Assembly (NCBI RefSeq): GCF_001404985.1
Contig: NZ_JRLF01000006.1
Location: 310,001-374,000, forward strand
From: Flavobacterium aquidurense
GTDB lineage: Bacteria > Bacteroidota > Bacteroidia > Flavobacteriales > Flavobacteriaceae
DNA length: 64,000 nucleotides
Direction: 5' to 3'
Both the position numbers and the translations under genes were made by a program. This document shows positions 46,356 to 56,543 of the stretch, piece after piece. Position 1 is the first letter of the stretch. The number at the start of each line of letters is the position of its first letter. The notes under the pieces were generated by a model. The model did not search any database and was not told the origin of the DNA. It worked only from the letters and a program-made list of their open reading frames with translations.

Positions 46356-49277
46356 ATGCAGATAATAGAAAAAAAATGGGAGGATAAAATCTTTCCGGAT
46401 ATAAAAGATGGTCTCGTTATTGTGTTTAAAATACCTGTCTCGGCAGATAAGAAAGACTCAGGGCAAATATTTGCTGAAATGTTTTGGAAAAATGCACCAG
46501 GTGAAAGTTATGCTATACCTCCTATGGTTTTTTCTTCTAAAAGCAATATTTATTACACCTTTAAGAATGGCATTACCATTATAGGGATGTTACAGTGGGA
46601 AAAAATCAATAATCCCAATATTATTGATACAGATGGGATATGGAGTAATTTTAAATATTATAAAAAAGATTTTCAAACTTACATCTGGCATACCGAAGGA
46701 TTCCTGATTAGTTTTAATCCAAGAAAAAAGCCTGAAGATATAATACCAATACCTGTTCCTATAGAAATTATTGAGGAAGACGAACCTATTGATCCCAACA
46801 TTATTTTAAAACCCGCAAACGGAGCAAATTTATACAGCGATTTGTTTCCTTATGTTTATATTTCAGGCTGGCCAAAAATATCTGAGACAGATAAAAAAGA
46901 CAATTTTTTCGGCTATACTATTAAAAACAGCAGTCCGCCCTTAAATACTTTTTATGATCAGTTAAAAGTTTTAAAAGCTGCCGAAAACAGAAGTAGAATG
47001 CAAAATGAGGCCATTCTTTTTCTGGAAGGAGCACCGCCCTACCAGAACCAATTTGTTTATCAGGTAAATAAACTGCCAGGATATATTGGTTCTTTTACAG
47101 CATTATACAATCATCTTGAAACCACAAAATCAACGGAGAATGTCGTTATTTTGGTATGCAATTTCCTGAAAACCGATGTAATTTCAATTGTAGATTATCT
47201 CAATTCAATGGGGTATAATGAATCGAAAGAACGTCTTTGGGATTCGTATTTTGCCTTATTGATTGAAATGGGTTATAAAAGCAGCGATTTAGAATCGATA
47301 ATAAAAAATCTTACTATCTGTAACTATTTAGAAACCATTTTTAGTCATCTAAATTCTAAAAAGACAGCTACCATTTTACAGAATGCTACTTTGTATAATT
47401 TGTTTCATGCTACCATACTTTTAGACAAAGCTATTTTTCCGTTACCCCCTGATTCTACTTCACCGCCACAACCTATGCCTATTCCTCTTATACCATATGC
47501 AATAGGAAATTTGCAATTGGTAAAGTACAAATTGCTGCGTTATGAAATGGGAGAATTAGCTCATATTACCAGTGTAATGCCCGGTGAAAAAAGAAAAGTA
47601 GTGAATCGTAAACTGGATCGCATAACCGATAAGGAAGAAACTACAACTTATAACGAAACCACATCTGACGATAAAACGACTGAAAAGATCCATGATTTTA
47701 GCAAAGAATTATGGAAAGCGATTGCAGAAACCACTCAAACCAGTAATTATCCTGATCCGGGTTTAGTGTCTACTTACGGCCCGCCAACAAACATTACAAT
47801 AATGGGTTCTTATACTAAAGCTCAAACCACTCAGACACCGGAGAAAAAGCAAATTGCCTTATATGCAAAAAAAGTACTTAACCTGACAACGCAACGCATT
47901 TCTGAAAAGATAAACAAAGTGCGTTCGCATACCCAATTAAAAGAATTTGAGGATACTGCCACAAGTATATTAGACAACTCAAGCGGTAAAGATCCCGCTT
48001 ATGGAATGTACAGCTGGTTAAACAAAGTTTATAAAGCTAAGGTTGTTAATTATGGAAACAGAATGCTTTTTACTTTTTTGATTCCAAATCCTGCAGCCAA
48101 TTATATTTCGCAGGTCAAAATTATCGAAGGTAATAATCTGACAGAACCACTTTCGCCGGCAGAACTACATATAAAAACTTATCAGGATATAACACCGGAT
48201 AACTATTTGGCTTTATGTCAATATTATCAACTCAAAACATTTCCTCTTGCGCCAAATTCACAGCTTGTTATTTCGGATATCATGCAAAGTGGCGAAAGCA
48301 AATTAATAGGCATTCCAAAAGGATATGAAGCATCGCAAGCTACGATTAATTATGCTTTTGGTGAAGGTAATGGCACAACTGTAATAAATGGTTTTATTGG
48401 CAAAAGCAGTTTCAGTTTTGACCAGTCTAAAGGAAATACAGGTACGCAAAATTTTGATCTTAATAAGGAACAAAATAGTATTGCTGTGGGAATTGTTTCC
48501 AGTAATTGCATTTCGGTCTCACCTCCAGAGCCACCGGGAGATTTTCAGTTATCTGTTGAAATAATTAGTTTGCTAAATGCCGAAAACCTGCTGAGTTGGC
48601 AAATTTCAATTTATCAGCTCATAAGCGCGGCGTATAATGAGCAATATGTAATTTACAACCAAAAAAGCAATGTTTCGCATGGTAAGGACGAAAGAGTGAA
48701 CCCCCTGAAAGATTATTTAATTGTAAAGCAGGAACTCGAAAAAGCAGTGCGACAACAATTGCAAAATCATATTATGAGTACGGTAGGATTACCTGCTGAT
48801 TATAACCCGCAAACGACTCCGCCGGGAATAAACTACAACTATCCTGAAAATATGCAATACATTAATTCATCTTTAGAATGGAACGAAATGACGTATACTT
48901 TTTTGGATGAATATGACAGCCAAAATGAGTTGTTTGCCGTATCATCACTCTCACCGGATTATTTTTCGGGTTTTCTAAAAGCCGCTTACGCGAGAGTAAC
49001 TATTCCGGTTGCTCCTCAATATAATTATGGGTTTCTTTATTTTTTAAGTACCGGATTTGTTTGGTCATCGGCAGATCATTTTGCACCTTGTTTTGATGAT
49101 TCTCAGGTAGAGAACAATACAAGTACAGATCAGGCTACTATTATTCAGGAACTTAAAAATGTTTTTAAGGAACCCAATCTTCCGGAAAAAACAATTGATT
49201 CGTGGGAAGTGGTTATTCCTACTTCCATGCAAATGTTACAAAAAAATAATTCTTTAAAAGTTCAAAACTATGAGTAA
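46356..49277 (+). CDS. Cluster gene 6: large uncharacterised protein
   Basis: 973 residues, no signal peptide or membrane segment. The N-terminal part has beta-rich IEKKWEDKIFPDIKDGLVIVFKI and Pro-rich IIPIPVPIEII linkers. A central region reads LRYEMGELAHITSVMPGEKRK and is followed by a charged Glu/Thr-rich helix region (DRITDKEETTTYNETTSDDK). I recall a similar GELAHI-x-x-V-x-GE-x-R signature from other large bacterial proteins of unknown function. Later comes AKVVNYGNRMLFTFLIPNPAANYI, a possible receptor- or scaffold-like domain. Its last codons overlap the start of the tail-collar gene by 8 bp, so the two are translationally coupled. Confidence 0.72.
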   Translation: MQIIEKKWEDKIFPDIKDGLVIVFKIPVSADKKDSGQIFAEMFWKNAPGESYAIPPMVFSSKSNIYYTFKNGITIIGMLQWEKINNPNIIDTDGIWSNFKYYKKDFQTYIWHTEGFLISFNPRKKPEDIIPIPVPIEIIEEDEPIDPNIILKPANGANLYSDLFPYVYISGWPKISETDKKDNFFGYTIKNSSPPLNTFYDQLKVLKAAENRSRMQNEAILFLEGAPPYQNQFVYQVNKLPGYIGSFTALYNHLETTKSTENVVILVCNFLKTDVISIVDYLNSMGYNESKERLWDSYFALLIEMGYKSSDLESIIKNLTICNYLETIFSHLNSKKTATILQNATLYNLFHATILLDKAIFPLPPDSTSPPQPMPIPLIPYAIGNLQLVKYKLLRYEMGELAHITSVMPGEKRKVVNRKLDRITDKEETTTYNETTSDDKTTEKIHDFSKELWKAIAETTQTSNYPDPGLVSTYGPPTNITIMGSYTKAQTTQTPEKKQIALYAKKVLNLTTQRISEKINKVRSHTQLKEFEDTATSILDNSSGKDPAYGMYSWLNKVYKAKVVNYGNRMLFTFLIPNPAANYISQVKIIEGNNLTEPLSPAELHIKTYQDITPDNYLALCQYYQLKTFPLAPNSQLVISDIMQSGESKLIGIPKGYEASQATINYAFGEGNGTTVINGFIGKSSFSFDQSKGNTGTQNFDLNKEQNSIAVGIVSSNCISVSPPEPPGDFQLSVEIISLLNAENLLSWQISIYQLISAAYNEQYVIYNQKSNVSHGKDERVNPLKDYLIVKQELEKAVRQQLQNHIMSTVGLPADYNPQTTPPGINYNYPENMQYINSSLEWNEMTYTFLDEYDSQNELFAVSSLSPDYFSGFLKAAYARVTIPVAPQYNYGFLYFLSTGFVWSSADHFAPCFDDSQVENNTSTDQATIIQELKNVFKEPNLPEKTIDSWEVVIPTSMQMLQKNNSLKVQNYE

Positions 49278-49878
49278 TCCTAATTTTAATTCTAATTTTA
49301 ATCTATTTCCTATTAGCTGCCCGGTAGGATCTATTATTGCTTTTGCAGGCAAAATAGGGAATTCTTCTGATTCAAATGAACCGTTTACTACACAACCCAT
49401 TGAAGCTTTTGGGTGGATGGTATGTGATGGATCAGCACTTAATGCAAGTCAATATCCGGAATTGTATGTCGTTTTGGGAAACCTTTACGGCGGTTCCGGA
49501 AACACGTTTAATTTACCTGATCTAAGAGGACAATTTCTTAGAGGAATTGGCGAAGACAATGCCAGTACAGAAAATAGAACCGCAGCACCAAATGGTGAGG
49601 TAAATGGCGTAGGTTCTACTCAAACAGATGCTTTACAAACGCATGTACATACTTATGATGAGCCTGCAGGTGCAGCACCAGGCGATTCCGGACCTGCTTT
49701 TGCAGCAATAAAACCAGATGTATTAACGGGTATTCCTACCAATGAACCATCTCAGCCTACAGTTAAAGTGAGCCAGTTTGAAAGCCGCCCGACAAACGTA
49801 TTTGTAAATTATCTAATAAAATTTACCTATCAGTTACCAAGAGGTTTTACCGGTCCAAACACAGAATCTGAATCATAG
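49270..49878 (+). CDS. Cluster gene 7: phage tail-collar domain protein
   Basis: 202 residues. The tail-collar (microcystin-dependent-protein-like) domain is clear: CPVGSIIAFAG, GWMVCDGSALNASQYPELYVVLGNLYGGSGNTFNLPDLRGQFLRGIG, then HVHTYDEPA and a C-terminal SRPTNVFVNYLIKF. In phages this domain is part of tail fibres and in bacteria it occurs in surface or phage-tail-derived complexes. It has no signal peptide, so it would leave the cell only by lysis or a dedicated machine. It overlaps the 973-residue gene by 8 bp. Confidence 0.88.
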   Translation: MSNPNFNSNFNLFPISCPVGSIIAFAGKIGNSSDSNEPFTTQPIEAFGWMVCDGSALNASQYPELYVVLGNLYGGSGNTFNLPDLRGQFLRGIGEDNASTENRTAAPNGEVNGVGSTQTDALQTHVHTYDEPAGAAPGDSGPAFAAIKPDVLTGIPTNEPSQPTVKVSQFESRPTNVFVNYLIKFTYQLPRGFTGPNTESES

Positions 49879-49910
49879 ACAAAAGCCCAACCAAAATAAC
49901 AAAATCTCAA

Positions 49911-52097
49911 ATGAAGCCTATTAGAAATGTATACATGTGTTTGGTGCATGAAAACCAGGATTGTATTATTGATCTGGTTCGTAACCTAAAGTATTTAGAT
50001 CCGGATTCAAGCATAATGCTCTATAACGGGGGAACCAATACGGCACTATTTGATAATTTCCCTTTTAGCCAATATAATGCAATCATTTATCCGGAACCAA
50101 AAGTTTTAAAATGGGGATGGCTTCATGATTTCGCCATTGATTGTATGGAATATGCCATTATGCATCTGGATTTTGATTTGATAACGGTTGTCGATTCAGA
50201 TCAATTGTTGTGTAGTAAAAATTATTCGGCTTATGTGGCAGATACTTTTCATAATAACTCAAAACTGGGCATGTTGGGGCAAGTAGCAACACGTATCGAT
50301 GCTGATACAAAAATAGATCCCGCTATTACGGCGTATACCGAAAAAGATTTGTGGAAATCGTTTTTAGAAAAACTACCTAATGGCAAAGAAGCTTTTTTGC
50401 ATTGGACATTTTGGCCTTCAACTGCTTTTTCTTATGCTGCAGCTGTCGATTTGGTTCGACTATTCAGAACCGATTTAGAACTGCAATCTATTTTAAAAAA
50501 AACCAAGATATGGGCAAGTGAAGAAATTCTGCTGCCCACTTTAACCATTGCATTGGGTTATACTATAGTCGAAAACCCTTGTGTTTATGATTTTGTAAAA
50601 TACCGTGCATTTTATACCAATAATGATATTCAGCAAGCCATTCAAAAAGAAAATACATTTTGGATTCATCCCGTCGAGCGGAAAATTAATAATACCAATC
50701 GAATCTATGTTCGTAATGCCTTTAAAAATTATATTAAGGATTCCTTTTCTAGTTCTTCAATTAATTTAGAATCTTTATTTGATAAAATTAAAAAACAAGT
50801 AAATTCTATTGAAGGATGGCTGTATGAAGATGAAATAGCGCTATTAACAACTATTTGTTATACAAAAGCCCAAACAAAAAAAAATCCTGTATTAGTAGAA
50901 ATAGGAAGTTATTGTGGAAAAGCGACTGCGGTAATGGCGCTTGCAGCAAAAGAAATCAACAGTAAAACGAAAGTATTTGCCATAGATGATTTTACTGGCA
51001 GATTGGGTGCAGAAGATACACGAATCGATTTGTATGGAACCAGTTTTGAAAAATTTCAACACACATTAAACCAAACAGAAACAATTGATAAGGTTACCAT
51101 TATAAAAAGTATGCCTTCTGTGGTTGATTTTAAAGAAGAAATTGATATGCTTTTGATAGATGGTTTACACGATTATGCCAATGTTGCACGCGATTTTTAT
51201 AATTATGAAAAGCATTTAAAACCGGACAGTATTTTGTTATTTCATGATTATGACACAGGGTTTCCGGGGGTAACTCATTTTGTAACCGAATTACTTTACA
51301 GTGGGAATTATCAAATTTTAAGCAAAAGTGATAGTCTGGTCGCATTAAAGAAAACAGAAATACAATCTGAAAAAACATTAAAATCAAATATTAAAATTGC
51401 GAACAAAAAAGCAATTATAGATAAAAAAGAACCTATGGTTTCGTGTATCATGCCAACCTATAATCGATCTGAGTTTATAACAAACGCAATTAATCAGTTT
51501 TTAGATCAGAATTATCCAAACAAAGAGTTGATTATTATAGACGACAGCGAGAGGTCGATTGCTGATTTAGTACCGGAGTCCAGCCTAATTACCTATATTT
51601 ATTTAAATGAAAAACTAAACTTGGGAAGCAAACGCAACATGGCTTGCCAAATAGCAAAAGGAGAAATTATTATTCATCTGGATGACGACGATTATTATGC
51701 TCCGGATTGGCTGCAGAAACAAATATCTTTTCTGACAGAAAAAAAACTAGACATTACCGGACTCGATGCTCCTGTTTTTCATAAAAAAGAGGAAGATAGT
51801 TTTTGGCAATATGTATATCCCAAAAAAGATAAACCCTGGGTATATGGGGCGACTTTATGTTATACCAAACAATTCTGGCAAGCTAATCCTTTTCCTGCAA
51901 CCAATTGTGGAGAAGACAATGTTTTTGTATGGAATGAGAATGCAAAAAACATACTTGCAAATGATGCCGTTACCTCTTATTTAGGGCAAATTCATACTAA
52001 GAATACAAGTCCAAAACAAACAAAATACGAACGTTGGAAAAAATTAGAAAATAATGAATTGGTCAGCACTATTTTAAATTCAATCAAGGATTTATAA
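49911..52097 (+). CDS. Cluster gene 8: glycosyltransferase-methyltransferase-glycosyltransferase fusion
   Basis: 728 residues in three parts. Residues 1-270 look like a GT-A glycosyltransferase with D95-S-D97 (ITVVDSDQLL). Residues about 310-480 form a class I methyltransferase (LVEIGSYCGKATAVMALAA, AIDDFTGR, DMLLIDGLHDYANVARDFYNY, LLFHDYD). Residues 508-700 form a GT2 domain (SCIMPTYNRSEFITNAINQ, IIIDDS, IIHLDDDDYYAPDWL with D591-D594). It would build or cap a glycan with a methylated sugar. It has no signal peptide and lies 33 bp after the tail-collar gene, last in the cluster before a terminator. Targets may be the cluster's own proteins. Confidence 0.85.
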   Translation: MKPIRNVYMCLVHENQDCIIDLVRNLKYLDPDSSIMLYNGGTNTALFDNFPFSQYNAIIYPEPKVLKWGWLHDFAIDCMEYAIMHLDFDLITVVDSDQLLCSKNYSAYVADTFHNNSKLGMLGQVATRIDADTKIDPAITAYTEKDLWKSFLEKLPNGKEAFLHWTFWPSTAFSYAAAVDLVRLFRTDLELQSILKKTKIWASEEILLPTLTIALGYTIVENPCVYDFVKYRAFYTNNDIQQAIQKENTFWIHPVERKINNTNRIYVRNAFKNYIKDSFSSSSINLESLFDKIKKQVNSIEGWLYEDEIALLTTICYTKAQTKKNPVLVEIGSYCGKATAVMALAAKEINSKTKVFAIDDFTGRLGAEDTRIDLYGTSFEKFQHTLNQTETIDKVTIIKSMPSVVDFKEEIDMLLIDGLHDYANVARDFYNYEKHLKPDSILLFHDYDTGFPGVTHFVTELLYSGNYQILSKSDSLVALKKTEIQSEKTLKSNIKIANKKAIIDKKEPMVSCIMPTYNRSEFITNAINQFLDQNYPNKELIIIDDSERSIADLVPESSLITYIYLNEKLNLGSKRNMACQIAKGEIIIHLDDDDYYAPDWLQKQISFLTEKKLDITGLDAPVFHKKEEDSFWQYVYPKKDKPWVYGATLCYTKQFWQANPFPATNCGEDNVFVWNENAKNILANDAVTSYLGQIHTKNTSPKQTKYERWKKLENNELVSTILNSIKDL

Positions 52098-52130
52098 ATG
52101 CCATAAATAATCTGTAAAATGCAGATAACA

Positions 52131-52164
52131 AAAAAAGGCCCGAATAATTATTCGGGCCTTTTTT
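52131..52164. terminator. Perfect palindromic bidirectional terminator
   Basis: A 22 bp perfect palindrome flanked by A6 and T6. It ends both the plus-strand cluster and the minus-strand TonB receptor gene. Confidence 0.92.
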
Positions 52165-52183
52165 ATTATTTTTTAAAATTCAA

Positions 52184-54580
52184 TTAGAATTTATAAGCTA
52201 CACTTCCCATTACGGTGCGTGGAGCCTGAACATTGATTGTTGTATAACCATTGAAATACAATTCATCTGTAAGGTTATTAACTTTTAATGACACTCTGTA
52301 TTTAGGCTGATCATAATACAATGCAGCATTTACTACAGAATATGAAGGAAGCGCAAAAGTTTCGCCTGGTCCGCTATTGTAGATGTAGTTGGCATCTCCA
52401 TAATTACCTCCAAACCCCGCACCTAATCCTTTTAGTTTAGTGTTCTGAAGGTTATAACTAAACCAATAATTAATTAGATTTTCCGGTCCTGCAGTTACAG
52501 GTCTTAAATCGTTTAATTTAGAGTTGTTGTTTGAGTAACCAACAAGAAGATTTAATCCCGGAATAGGATTAGCAGTAATCTCTAATTCAAAACCTTTACT
52601 AAATTGTGTACCGTTTTGTATACTTGCATTTGGTAAATTAGGATCTGCTGTTACAATATCTTTAACTTTAATATCGTAGTAACTAATTGTTGCGCTTACT
52701 TTATTTTGGAAAGCATTAATTTTTACACCACCTTCAAACTGATTCGCTTTTTCCGGATCAAATTGTTTCATTTCAAGAACACCGCCTGCATTAGCATTTA
52801 AGAATCCTTTGTTGGTAAAACTATTCTGGTAATTACCAAATACAGAAATTTGATCTTTAACGATCTGATACACTACACCAAATTTTGGTGAGAATGCATT
52901 TTGAGAAAAAGTATCCGCATTTGTATTTGTTGCTGCATCAAATGATCCTTGATTTTCAAAATGATCAAAACGTACTGCCGCTGAAACGATTAATTTTTCT
53001 GTAATGTTGATTGCATCGGCAACATATACACTATATGTTGCTATAGAACTGTTAGTAGTATATGGTGGATTACCATTTCCGGCAAGTGCATCTTTTACAT
53101 TCGTTGGGTTAAAATCATAATAATTTGTTGCTGTTCCAGTATAATTTATTTCATCGTATGGAGCATAACCCGGTAAACTTTGGTACCCTAATTTATTGGT
53201 ACCAAAATAAACATCACCACCTACTAAAAAGCGGTTTCTCATTGATCCTATATTAAAATCACCATTAAAGTTTTGTTGGAATTCTATAGCATTGTCTTTT
53301 CCATTTGCATCCCAAGCATTTCTTGATAATTTTTGGTTTGGCAAAAGATAAAACCATGTTTGTAAACCAGCTGCTTTGTTAGAACTGCTGCTAAATACAG
53401 ACTGTGAAGTCCATTTATCAGAGATTTGATAATTAGCCTGTGCAAAAACGTTTAATGTTTTAGTATTAGTCAGGAATTCATCTCCTAAGAATGATCTTTT
53501 GAAGTTGATATCTAAATCTTTAGCATTGTTAACTCCCAACTGAGCTATTGAAACCCCAAAAGGAAGATAAATTAAAGACATACCTGAGTTATCCTGATTT
53601 CCTATTTCGGCATCAATAGAAATTGTCAGTTTATCATTTACTTTATAAGAGAAAGACGGCGCTACAAAAAAGCTTTTTGAAGAACCAAAATCCTGAAAAG
53701 TATTAGCATTTCCAAAAGCGGCATTCAATCTAAAAAGTGCTGTATTATCGTCGTTAACTGCAGTATTGATATCGGCTGTCAAACGGTTAAAACCATAACT
53801 TCCATTTTGATATGAAATTTCTCCTCCAAAATTTTCATAAGGTTTTTTAGTAACACGATTGATTAATCCACCGTATGAAGAAACAACATTTCCAAAAAGT
53901 GTAGCAGATGGTCCTTTTATAACCTCAATTCTTTCAAGATTCACAGCATCTGTATTACTGTTTACTTTTCCGGCAAGACCATTTCTTACTAAACTCTGCG
54001 TAGTAAATCCACGTAGTGAATACCATGAAGCTCCGTCACCTGCACGATTAGTAGCTCCCCATAACTGGTATAAACCCGGAACGTTTTTCAAAGCTTCATC
54101 CTGATTTGTTACTAACTGATCTTTAATCAGTTCTTTAGTTACTACATTATATACCTGTGAGTTTTCAAGGTTTTTAACAGACATTCTGGACACATATTGG
54201 CTTTCTGATTTTGTATACTTATTGACATTACCTTTCACGAATACTTCTGTAAGAGCTTCAGATGTAGTCACTAATAAAAAATTTTCTACAAGTTCATTTC
54301 CTGATGTAACAGTAACATCCTTTTCCTTCGATGAAAATCCTACTACAGAAGCCTTAAGTATATAATTACCGGGTTTTATGTTTTTGATTTCAAAGTTCCC
54401 CTGAGCATCTGTAGTCGTTCCAATCTTTGTTCCTTTAAGAGTTACAGAGATGTTGTCAGCAGCTTCATCATTAGACAAAGACACTGTACCTCTTATAGTA
54501 CCAGTTTGTGCAAACGAATTTGCAGCGGTAAGCAGCATGAAGCAGCAGCTCAATAATGGGATTAATATTTTTACCTTCAT
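52184..54580 (-). CDS. TonB-dependent siderophore-type receptor
   Basis: 798 residues. Signal peptide (LLSCCFMLLTAANSFAQ), a carboxypeptidase-like regulatory Ig-like domain (GTIRGTVSLSNDEAADNI, NIKPGNYILKASVVGFSSKEK), then the plug (QDEALKNVPGLYQLWGA, SLRGFTTQSLVRNG, ERIEVIKGPSATLFG) and a 22-strand barrel ending in VAYKF. FhuA/FecA-type receptors of this plan import iron-siderophores using TonB energy. It is monocistronic. No iron-box was identified. Confidence 0.92.
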   Translation of the reverse strand: MKVKILIPLLSCCFMLLTAANSFAQTGTIRGTVSLSNDEAADNISVTLKGTKIGTTTDAQGNFEIKNIKPGNYILKASVVGFSSKEKDVTVTSGNELVENFLLVTTSEALTEVFVKGNVNKYTKSESQYVSRMSVKNLENSQVYNVVTKELIKDQLVTNQDEALKNVPGLYQLWGATNRAGDGASWYSLRGFTTQSLVRNGLAGKVNSNTDAVNLERIEVIKGPSATLFGNVVSSYGGLINRVTKKPYENFGGEISYQNGSYGFNRLTADINTAVNDDNTALFRLNAAFGNANTFQDFGSSKSFFVAPSFSYKVNDKLTISIDAEIGNQDNSGMSLIYLPFGVSIAQLGVNNAKDLDINFKRSFLGDEFLTNTKTLNVFAQANYQISDKWTSQSVFSSSSNKAAGLQTWFYLLPNQKLSRNAWDANGKDNAIEFQQNFNGDFNIGSMRNRFLVGGDVYFGTNKLGYQSLPGYAPYDEINYTGTATNYYDFNPTNVKDALAGNGNPPYTTNSSIATYSVYVADAINITEKLIVSAAVRFDHFENQGSFDAATNTNADTFSQNAFSPKFGVVYQIVKDQISVFGNYQNSFTNKGFLNANAGGVLEMKQFDPEKANQFEGGVKINAFQNKVSATISYYDIKVKDIVTADPNLPNASIQNGTQFSKGFELEITANPIPGLNLLVGYSNNNSKLNDLRPVTAGPENLINYWFSYNLQNTKLKGLGAGFGGNYGDANYIYNSGPGETFALPSYSVVNAALYYDQPKYRVSLKVNNLTDELYFNGYTTINVQAPRTVMGSVAYKF

Positions 54581-54857
54581 AGTTATTTAGAATTGTTTTT
54601 AATAGCGCAAATTTATATTTTGTGCTAAAGCAAACCAAATAATTTATATTTATTCCAAATAATAAAACTGTTACGGCTTTTCGATACGTATTTCTCATTT
54701 TTTTTATGATAAAAAAACAAAATTCACTTTTTTAGATATATTTACTCTTATAATAACTATTCAAACAGAAGCTTAAATAAATGTTTTAAGCATTTTTAGA
54801 TTATATTCGTATACAACATCTTGTGATTTAACAAAAAGTCTATTATCTCAGATCTGG

Positions 54858-56363
54858 CTAAAGGTTTGAATACTTGAAATTTTTAAACGTTACACTTCCC
54901 TCTCCTATCGAGCAAAGCGCTATTCTAAGACCTAAAAATCCGCTTAAAGCATTATGATTATAAGAAGAAACTTCGGCAGAATTTTCAATTTTAAGCCATT
55001 CAATCCCATCAAGACTATAAAACATATCTACATTATTGTTTGTGTTTTTCAATCGGAGGTATACATGTCGTTTGTGTACTTTTTTCTCCGTTTCAAATTG
55101 CCATCCTCTAAGGTTTGCCAGGATATTTTCTTTATCTGCCAAAATTCCTGAATAATAACTTTTGTTATAAAAAAGTACCAATCCACCAATTGCGTCACCT
55201 TCAATTTCCATTTCAACATCGGCCGTATAAGAATGAGAAGACGGTACACAAACCATAGGAGAACTGTCTCCTACTCCTTTGCCTTTACTTTTTATGATGA
55301 TGCTATTATCGATGATTTTAAAACGGGAATGATCAACTCCTCCAAAAAATTTCCATTGTGGCTGAAGTTCTGTACCTGAAAAGGGATCACTTTGTGAAAA
55401 ACGTGCTACCGGTGTACCTTTTGGTTTCGTAATAGGTTTATCTGTCTGTATTTTTTCCGGAACTTTATACCAGCCGTCTTTAGTCCATTCTACAGGCTGC
55501 AATAATGTCTGACGCCCTAAATTGTAATACCCTTTTTCGTACGCATGAAACATCATCCACCATTTGCCATTATAGTCTTCAAAAACTGTACTGTGCCCTT
55601 TTGACCACCATCTTTCATCACTATTCTGAGTTCTCATTACAGGATTATAAGGCGAATTTTCCCAAGGACCAAACGGTGTTCTGGAACGTGCTGAAATAAC
55701 CATATGACTTGTAGATGGTCCGGCAGTTCCGCCTTCGGCAACAGTCAGATAATAATATTCACCTCTTTTAAAAAGTTTTGGCCCCTCCATGCAAAAACAT
55801 TCAATCGACCATTCTCTAGGAATAGCCCATCCATCATAAGCATGCTTAACTTCTCCAACAGTTTTAAGTCCGTCTCTTGATAAACCAATATAATCACCAT
55901 TACTAAAGTATAGGTAACGGTCGCCATTATCATCTGTAATATGTCCGGGGTCAATATTACCAATTTTCAGATCTACAGGATCACTCCACGGACCGCTTAT
56001 ATTATCAGCACTTACCACAAAATTGGTTTTATTAGCAGGGAAATAGATATAATATTTGTCCTTGTATTTTACAAGATCGGGAGCCCATACATCGCCTACA
56101 TATTTCTGAAGTGCACTTGTAACAGGTCTCCAGTTAATTAAATCCTGTGAATGCCATATAGTAAGCCCCGGATAATAATCAAAAGAAGAATGAACTACAT
56201 AATAGTCTTTACCTTCCCGCAGCAAACTCGGGTCAGGATAATCTCCTCCAAAAATTGGATTTTGATAGGTTGATTTACTGCTTAAAGCTTCAGGTTGGTT
56301 TTGTCCGGTCATAGTAGAGACCAACAGCATAATTATAAATAGTTGTATTGTCTTTAGTGGCAT
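54858..56363 (-). CDS. Glycoside hydrolase family 43 enzyme
   Basis: 501 residues with signal peptide (LFIIMLLVSTMTGQ). The GH43 five-bladed propeller is marked by YQNPIFGGDYPDPSLL (catalytic base Asp), DVWAPDLVKYKDKYYIYF, IGNIDPGHITDDNG (pKa-modulating Asp) and CFCMEGPKLFK (acid Glu). The C-terminal 170 residues are a beta-sandwich (SHSYTADVEMEIEGDAIGGLVLFYN, VDMFYSLDGIEWLKI) as in beta-xylosidases of this family. It releases arabinose or xylose from plant or algal polysaccharides outside the inner membrane. It stands alone, between the TonB receptor and PRC-barrel genes. Confidence 0.92.
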   Translation of the reverse strand: MPLKTIQLFIIMLLVSTMTGQNQPEALSSKSTYQNPIFGGDYPDPSLLREGKDYYVVHSSFDYYPGLTIWHSQDLINWRPVTSALQKYVGDVWAPDLVKYKDKYYIYFPANKTNFVVSADNISGPWSDPVDLKIGNIDPGHITDDNGDRYLYFSNGDYIGLSRDGLKTVGEVKHAYDGWAIPREWSIECFCMEGPKLFKRGEYYYLTVAEGGTAGPSTSHMVISARSRTPFGPWENSPYNPVMRTQNSDERWWSKGHSTVFEDYNGKWWMMFHAYEKGYYNLGRQTLLQPVEWTKDGWYKVPEKIQTDKPITKPKGTPVARFSQSDPFSGTELQPQWKFFGGVDHSRFKIIDNSIIIKSKGKGVGDSSPMVCVPSSHSYTADVEMEIEGDAIGGLVLFYNKSYYSGILADKENILANLRGWQFETEKKVHKRHVYLRLKNTNNNVDMFYSLDGIEWLKIENSAEVSSYNHNALSGFLGLRIALCSIGEGSVTFKNFKYSNL

Positions 56364-56543
56364 TATTAAAAAAATAAATTAGTATTTAAATTAAAAATAT
56401 AAACATACAATTAAAAAATAATACTTATGGTTTTTATGACTATAAGTTGTGTGATTTTGTTAAATTCTATTTTTTACCGAACTTTTATCTCTTTAAATTA
56501 GTACTAGAAATGGTATGCTAATTCTCTATTAATCAGTATAAAC

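Noticed and set aside
42806..52097. A contractile injection system or prophage
   Set aside because: Only a tail-collar protein fits; no sheath, tube, baseplate, tape-measure, AAA ATPase, portal, terminase, integrase or lysis gene is seen.
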